A stretch of 10,358 bases of DNA from Deltaproteobacteria bacterium (GTDB lineage: Bacteria; UBA10199; DSSB01), in contig JAGRNM010000031.1 in NCBI GenBank assembly GCA_020440745.1, positions 1-10,358 on the forward strand. Reading direction: 5' to 3'. A program made the translations under genes and the position numbers. The notes below the pieces were generated by a model. It was not told where the DNA came from. It worked only from the letters and a program-made list of their open reading frames with translations, and ran no database searches. Below are positions 6,736-10,358 of this stretch, in pieces; within the stretch, counting starts at the first letter, position 1; every line of letters starts with the position of its first letter.

Positions 6736-8148
6736 GTGAAATCTTATTTTTTTCCAATTTTCATTTTACTTTTACTTTTTAATTTTTTGACTCCTTTACA
6801 TGCGCAAGAAGAGTTAGAGGAGAGCTCTTTGGATTTGCCTTTTGAGGAGCAGCCCCTTATTGAAGAAGAACGGGACTATCTTTTTGAACAAAGCTTAGAC
6901 TTAGATCAATGTCTTCAACTGACGGCTTTAAATAACAAACAATTAATAGCTCAAGATTTTGAAATCTTAAAAGCCCGTTATCGTCTTAGAGAAGCCAAGG
7001 TTGGCGGCTTGCCTATTTTGGAGTACGAATTTTTAAGTGGGCCAGCTCCTAGGGATGTAGATCGGGCCGTGCGTAGCTTTATAGAGGGGGATATTACCTT
7101 CTTTCAAAGGGGTAAGGTCGGTATTGGGATTCCTGTTTTTACTTTTGGCAAAGTTGCTTTAGCTCAAAACTTGGCACTAGAAGGTATTTTGGCAGAGGAA
7201 CTCAAAAAAACAGAGTCCAAAGGAGAGCAGCTTTTAAAAACTCAAAAATTATATTATGGCATCTTATTAGCCAATGAAATGAAAAGTCTGCTTGGCGATG
7301 CAAAAAAACACTTAGCCTCAGAAATTGAACGTAAAGAAAAGCAGAAGAAACAAGATCCTGTCGAAATTGTTAAACTTAAACTCTATCACTTTGAAATCCT
7401 AAATCGACTTTATGAAATTGACCAAAAAGCCTCTTTGGGTTTGGAGGCTATGAGGATTCAGTTGGGTTTGGGTCCTCAAGTCAAACTTGATCTGCAGGAG
7501 AAACATCTAAAAAGAGTAGAGTATACCTTAGAACCTTTGGAAGCTTACCTTAAAGATGCCAAGCGATACCAAAGTCAGAGAGGACTACTTAAAGTAGGGT
7601 TGCGAGCTAAAGAGTTACAATGGAGGTTGGAAAAACGAAACCTTGCTCCTGATATAGGTTTTGGCGCCTTTTATGAGTTTGGTGTCACCAGTAATAGTAT
7701 TCGCGGTCTTACTCTAACCGATGACTTTAATGATCCCTTTAATTTTCAGAGAGCAGGGGCTGGTTTGCGTATTAAGGGTAATCTCAATTTTAATCGTTCT
7801 TATGCCAAAATTAAGCAAGCGGAGGCCGATTATCTCAAGGTAGCCTTGCAACAATCGGTGGCCTTAGAAGGTTTGGATTTAGAGCTTAAAAAAGCCTATC
7901 TTAATGTTAAGCATCGAGAAAAAAGTTTAGAAAATCAAAAAGAAGCCATGAAAACCGCTAGGCAATATGTTTTTTTGACTAAAAGTAATCTAGATATTGG
8001 TTTAGGAGACAAAAAGGTTTATTCCGAAGCCCTCCAAGCCTATTTATTGACTCGAGGTCGCTATTTTGAGGCTATTTTAAATTATAATATGGCGGTGGCT
8101 GAATTAGAAGAAAAGTCAGGCCGTCTTGCTAGAAAATATTCCGAATAG
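6736..8148 (+). CDS. TolC-family outer-membrane efflux protein
   Basis: Predicted outer-membrane channel of the TolC/OEP family; such trimers form a barrel in the outer membrane and a long coiled-coil tunnel into the periplasm for efflux or type I secretion. Residues 1-23 are a signal peptide (Lys2, a Leu/Phe-rich core, cleavage after LHA). An acidic stretch of about 30 residues precedes the first OEP repeat (LDLDQCLQLTALNNKQLIAQ). The GIGIPVFTFGK segment (about 131-141) is the typical strand with the 'P.F..G' pattern, and long helices and a second repeat follow to residue 470, a normal family length. The start is GTG; an in-frame stop lies seven codons upstream, and no Shine-Dalgarno sequence is visible. 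No inner-membrane pump or adaptor gene is in the window, so the substrate is unknown. mlaC follows after 99 bases. Confidence 0.9.
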   Translation: MKSYFFPIFILLLLFNFLTPLHAQEELEESSLDLPFEEQPLIEEERDYLFEQSLDLDQCLQLTALNNKQLIAQDFEILKARYRLREAKVGGLPILEYEFLSGPAPRDVDRAVRSFIEGDITFFQRGKVGIGIPVFTFGKVALAQNLALEGILAEELKKTESKGEQLLKTQKLYYGILLANEMKSLLGDAKKHLASEIERKEKQKKQDPVEIVKLKLYHFEILNRLYEIDQKASLGLEAMRIQLGLGPQVKLDLQEKHLKRVEYTLEPLEAYLKDAKRYQSQRGLLKVGLRAKELQWRLEKRNLAPDIGFGAFYEFGVTSNSIRGLTLTDDFNDPFNFQRAGAGLRIKGNLNFNRSYAKIKQAEADYLKVALQQSVALEGLDLELKKAYLNVKHREKSLENQKEAMKTARQYVFLTKSNLDIGLGDKKVYSEALQAYLLTRGRYFEAILNYNMAVAELEEKSGRLARKYSE

Positions 8149-8197
8149 GTTTTTTTTATAAAAATCTTTTTGAAAGTCTGGTCCGTTTGTTTTAGCT

Positions 8198-8219
8198 AGT
8201 TTAGATCAAAATCTAGACT
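8198..8219. promoter_or_regulatory. hairpin in the mlaC leader
   Basis: AGTTTAGAT (8198-8206) pairs with ATCTAGACT (8211-8219) across the tetraloop CAAA, nine pairs with one G-U. Only a broken T-run (TTATTAT) follows, so it could be a weak terminator after the tolC-like gene or a structure in the mlaC leader. The spacing to the mlaC ribosome site is about 18 bases. Confidence 0.4.
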
Positions 8220-8237
8220 TTATTATAGTTTAAAAAC

Positions 8238-8242
8238 AAGGA
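8238..8242 (+). promoter_or_regulatory. ribosome binding site that sets the mlaC start
   Basis: AAGGA ends directly in the first ATG (8242), leaving no spacing for it, but lies 5 bases before the second in-frame ATG at 8248. The second ATG is therefore the likely start, which removes two residues from the longest reading frame. Confidence 0.65.
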
Positions 8243-8247
8243 TGTTT

Positions 8248-8949
8248 ATGAACCCCAATACAAAAAAAATAAAAACGATTCCTTATTTTTTATTTATTAT
8301 TTTGCTTTTACTTCCTTCTTTTCCAATTAAAGCAGCCGTCAAAGGTGCTAAAAAAAGTTCAGAAACCCATGTCTTGGCTCCAGAAGGAAGTCCTACCCGT
8401 GCTATTCAGGAGATGGAAAACGAAATGGATGCCTATCATGTGGGTGATAATTTAACTCCTCAGCAAAAAGAAGAAAATAGCCGGCTAAAAAAACAAATAT
8501 TGGAGACAACTTTTGATGTAGCAGAACTTTGTCGCCTTGCCTTAGGCCATCATTGGAAAGCTTTAAGCGAGGGACAAAGATCTCATTTTGTAAGCCTAAT
8601 GAAGGGCCTTTTGGAAACAAGGGCATTATCAGCTAGAGAACAAAGTAAGGCAGCGGGTAAACCTTATGATGTAAAATATAAAGGTGATGAGTATATCGAT
8701 GGTCGTCGTAAGGCAGCAAGCCGTACGGTTGTTGATGTTCCGGAAAAAAATGTAAGTATTGAGATTAATTACTTTTTAAAAAATGGTTCTAATGGTTGGA
8801 AAATTTATGACTTAGAGGTCGATGGTGCTGCTTTGGTATCTAATTATGCCAACCAATTTGATAAAATTATTAAACAAAACGGTTTTTCTGGTCTAGTGGC
8901 CAGAATGGAAAAAAAATTAAAAGAGCTCGAAAAGAAAAGAGCTAGTTAG
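8248..8949 (+). CDS. mlaC: MlaC / Ttg2D-family periplasmic phospholipid-binding protein
   Basis: Predicted periplasmic carrier that moves phospholipids between the outer membrane and the MlaFEDB complex in the inner membrane, helping keep outer-membrane lipid asymmetry. Numbered from the ATG at 8248, residues 1-29 form a signal peptide (Lys-rich start, core about 11-25, cleavage near IKA). A linker of about 45 residues precedes the fold. Family landmarks are FDVAELCRLALGHHWKALS (89-107), the region around residue 141 (YDVKYKGDEYIDGR), and the closing WKIYDLEVDGAALVSNYANQ (184-203) with FDKIIKQNGFSGLVARM after it, which is the most diagnostic part. A Lys/Glu-rich helix ends the protein at residue 233. 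The genes mlaA, B, D, E and F are absent from the window, so the partner complex must be encoded elsewhere. It lies between a TolC-family gene and a phosphodiesterase gene 41 bases downstream. Family call strong; direction of lipid movement not inferable. Confidence 0.92.
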   Translation: MNPNTKKIKTIPYFLFIILLLLPSFPIKAAVKGAKKSSETHVLAPEGSPTRAIQEMENEMDAYHVGDNLTPQQKEENSRLKKQILETTFDVAELCRLALGHHWKALSEGQRSHFVSLMKGLLETRALSAREQSKAAGKPYDVKYKGDEYIDGRRKAASRTVVDVPEKNVSIEINYFLKNGSNGWKIYDLEVDGAALVSNYANQFDKIIKQNGFSGLVARMEKKLKELEKKRAS

Positions 8950-8990
8950 TTTTTGTCTTTGTACTAAATACGCTTATTGGATCTATTGGG

Positions 8991-10358
8991 ATGGCTTCTC
9001 TTCAAAAACAACGTTTCATTGTAATCTTAGCAGACGGGGCTCGTTATGATATTTTTAAGGAATTATTAGAGAGCGAAAGATTACCTCACTTACAAGAAGT
9101 TTTTTTAAGTGAAGGAGCTTATGCTAAGGGAATTAGTGTTTTTCCTTCTACTACAGGTCCGGCTTATATGCCTTTTTTAACGGGTTGTTTTCCTGGTACT
9201 TGTAATGTGCCTGGAATCAGGTGGTTTGATAAGGCCCGTTATGCCAAAGGTGGTTTTTCTTTAGAGCGTTTTAGAAGTTACGTTGGCTTAGAAAGTTTTT
9301 TAATGAATCGGGATATGAAGCCCGATCTAACAACTCTATTTGATTCTATTAATCATTCTTATAATATATTTAGTTCAGTTAACAGAGGAGTTTCTCTTTC
9401 TAATAACGTAACAGCACATATGCGCATGTGGTATTGGTATTATGCTCATTTAACAGACCGGTGGCATTTAGTCGACGAAGCGGCTTTAGAAAAAAGTTTA
9501 TCAGTTTTAAAGAAGGATTTTGAGTTTTTATTTGTAGTCTTTCCAGGTATCGATGAATACTCACACTTGAGTTATCCAAAACATCCTCAGAGTATTAAGT
9601 CTTATGAATATATTGACTTTGCCATTGGTCAAATGGCCCAAGAACTTAAATCACAAGGAAAGTACGAAGAAACAGCTTTTTTTATTATTAGCGATCATGG
9701 TCTTAGCGAAACAAGAGAGCATTTTGGAGTAGCATCCTCTCTAGAAGAAAAAGGTTATAAAGTTTTTTATTATCCTAAAATTTTAAAAAAGGGTTTTGAA
9801 GTAGCTAGTATGGTTTCGGGCAATGGCATGCTTCACCTTTATTTTAAAGGAGAATCTTGGGATAAAAAACTTAATAAAGAAGCCTTGGAGGCTTACTACC
9901 CTCAACTGCTTAATCATTTATTAGAAGAACCTGCTGTAGATTTGATTTTGTTAAGAGGAGAGAGTGATTGGGTCTATGTCTTAAGTCGTGAAGGCTCTCT
10001 TAAGCTGAGAGAAAAACAAGAAAAAGTAGAATTTGAAAACTTAAAAGGTGATATTTTAAAACTAAACCAAGTCCAAGGTAACTGGAGTTTTGAAGAAGCC
10101 TTAGTCAAGACTCAAGCGACTACTTATCCTGATAGCCTGGTCCAGATAGCTCAAATTTTCCGCTCTTCCCGGACAGGAGATGTCATTATTAGCGCAAGCA
10201 AGGGTTATGATCTAAGAAAGCGTTTTGAGCATCCCGAACATAAAAGTAGCCATGGAGGGCTGATAGAAGAACACATGCTCATTCCTTTCTTTTCTAGTGT
10301 GTCGGTGACTCGTCCTGTTTTAAGAAGCGTTGATCTTTTTCCGACTATTTTACAATTA
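8991..10358 (+). CDS. type I phosphodiesterase / nucleotide pyrophosphatase family enzyme (3' end outside window)
   Basis: Alkaline-phosphatase-superfamily hydrolase of the NPP type, which uses two metal ions and a Thr nucleophile to cleave phosphodiester or phosphomonoester bonds. The frame is open from the ATG at 8991 to the window end (456 codons). All expected metal and catalytic residues are visible: Asp15 in LADGARYD, nucleophile Thr55 in FPSTTGPAY (51-59), Asp188 and His192 in GIDEYSHL, Asp235-His236 in SDHG, and His421 in SSHGGLIEEHM. The last residues, VDLFPTILQL, match the usual C-terminal 'vDl.PTil.l' motif, so only a short tail is probably missing. The N-terminus goes straight into the catalytic strand with no signal peptide or membrane helix, which points to the cytoplasm. 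The start has only a weak TTGGAT site about 9 bases upstream. Its position after mlaC hints at a lipid-related substrate, but the substrate cannot be told from sequence. Confidence 0.9.
   Translation, partial: MASLQKQRFIVILADGARYDIFKELLESERLPHLQEVFLSEGAYAKGISVFPSTTGPAYMPFLTGCFPGTCNVPGIRWFDKARYAKGGFSLERFRSYVGLESFLMNRDMKPDLTTLFDSINHSYNIFSSVNRGVSLSNNVTAHMRMWYWYYAHLTDRWHLVDEAALEKSLSVLKKDFEFLFVVFPGIDEYSHLSYPKHPQSIKSYEYIDFAIGQMAQELKSQGKYEETAFFIISDHGLSETREHFGVASSLEEKGYKVFYYPKILKKGFEVASMVSGNGMLHLYFKGESWDKKLNKEALEAYYPQLLNHLLEEPAVDLILLRGESDWVYVLSREGSLKLREKQEKVEFENLKGDILKLNQVQGNWSFEEALVKTQATTYPDSLVQIAQIFRSSRTGDVIISASKGYDLRKRFEHPEHKSSHGGLIEEHMLIPFFSSVSVTRPVLRSVDLFPTILQL

Noticed and set aside
8220..8226. 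TATTAT as a -10 box for mlaC
   Set aside because: No acceptable -35 box lies at the right distance; the bases at 8198-8203 are part of the hairpin and do not match.
8402..8626. Minus-strand open frame inside mlaC
   Set aside because: It overlaps the well-supported MlaC gene and has no recognisable features.

Overview
All nine genes in this window lie on the plus strand and are tightly packed; no gap between genes reaches 100 bases. The DNA is AT-rich (about 40% GC by eye) and the coding strand is rich in T and G, with TTT/TTA-heavy codon use. The organism is a diderm: it has a TolC-family outer-membrane protein, a periplasmic MlaC with a signal peptide, and a lipoprotein metalloprotease. A membrane-anchored Ser/Thr kinase of the style common in Myxococcota and Bdellovibrionota, next to an FHA-GGDEF protein with the domain order of Bdellovibrio DgcB, suggests a low-GC lineage of the former Deltaproteobacteria. 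That placement is an inference from gene content only.

Layout. Bases 2-1813 hold a signalling pair: the C-terminal part of a Ser/Thr protein kinase with a C-terminal membrane anchor, then an FHA-GGDEF diguanylate cyclase with intact active-site and inhibitory-site motifs. Bases 1892-2737 encode an M48 zinc metalloprotease lipoprotein for envelope quality control. Bases 2830-6681 form an iron block: a Fur-family repressor, feoA, feoB, and, 8 bases after feoB, a protein built like a GAF-type sensor histidine kinase but lacking the phospho-acceptor His and all ATP-binding motifs. Bases 6736-10358 form an envelope block: a TolC-family protein, the phospholipid carrier MlaC, and a type I phosphodiesterase/alkaline-phosphatase-superfamily enzyme cut off by the window end.

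How they fit together. The kinase probably phosphorylates a threonine read by the FHA domain of the cyclase, linking Ser/Thr phosphorylation to c-di-GMP. Fur probably controls Fe(II) uptake by FeoAB. Near-palindromes lie just upstream of fur and between fur and feoA. The degenerate histidine kinase is co-oriented and apparently co-translated with feoB, so an iron-linked scaffold or sensor role is possible but untested. TolC and MlaC both act in the envelope; the phosphodiesterase has no signal peptide, and its link to them is only positional.

There are no tRNA or rRNA genes, CRISPR arrays, insertion sequences or phage genes. The two least ordinary items are the kinase/FHA-GGDEF pair and the pseudo-histidine kinase in the feo operon.
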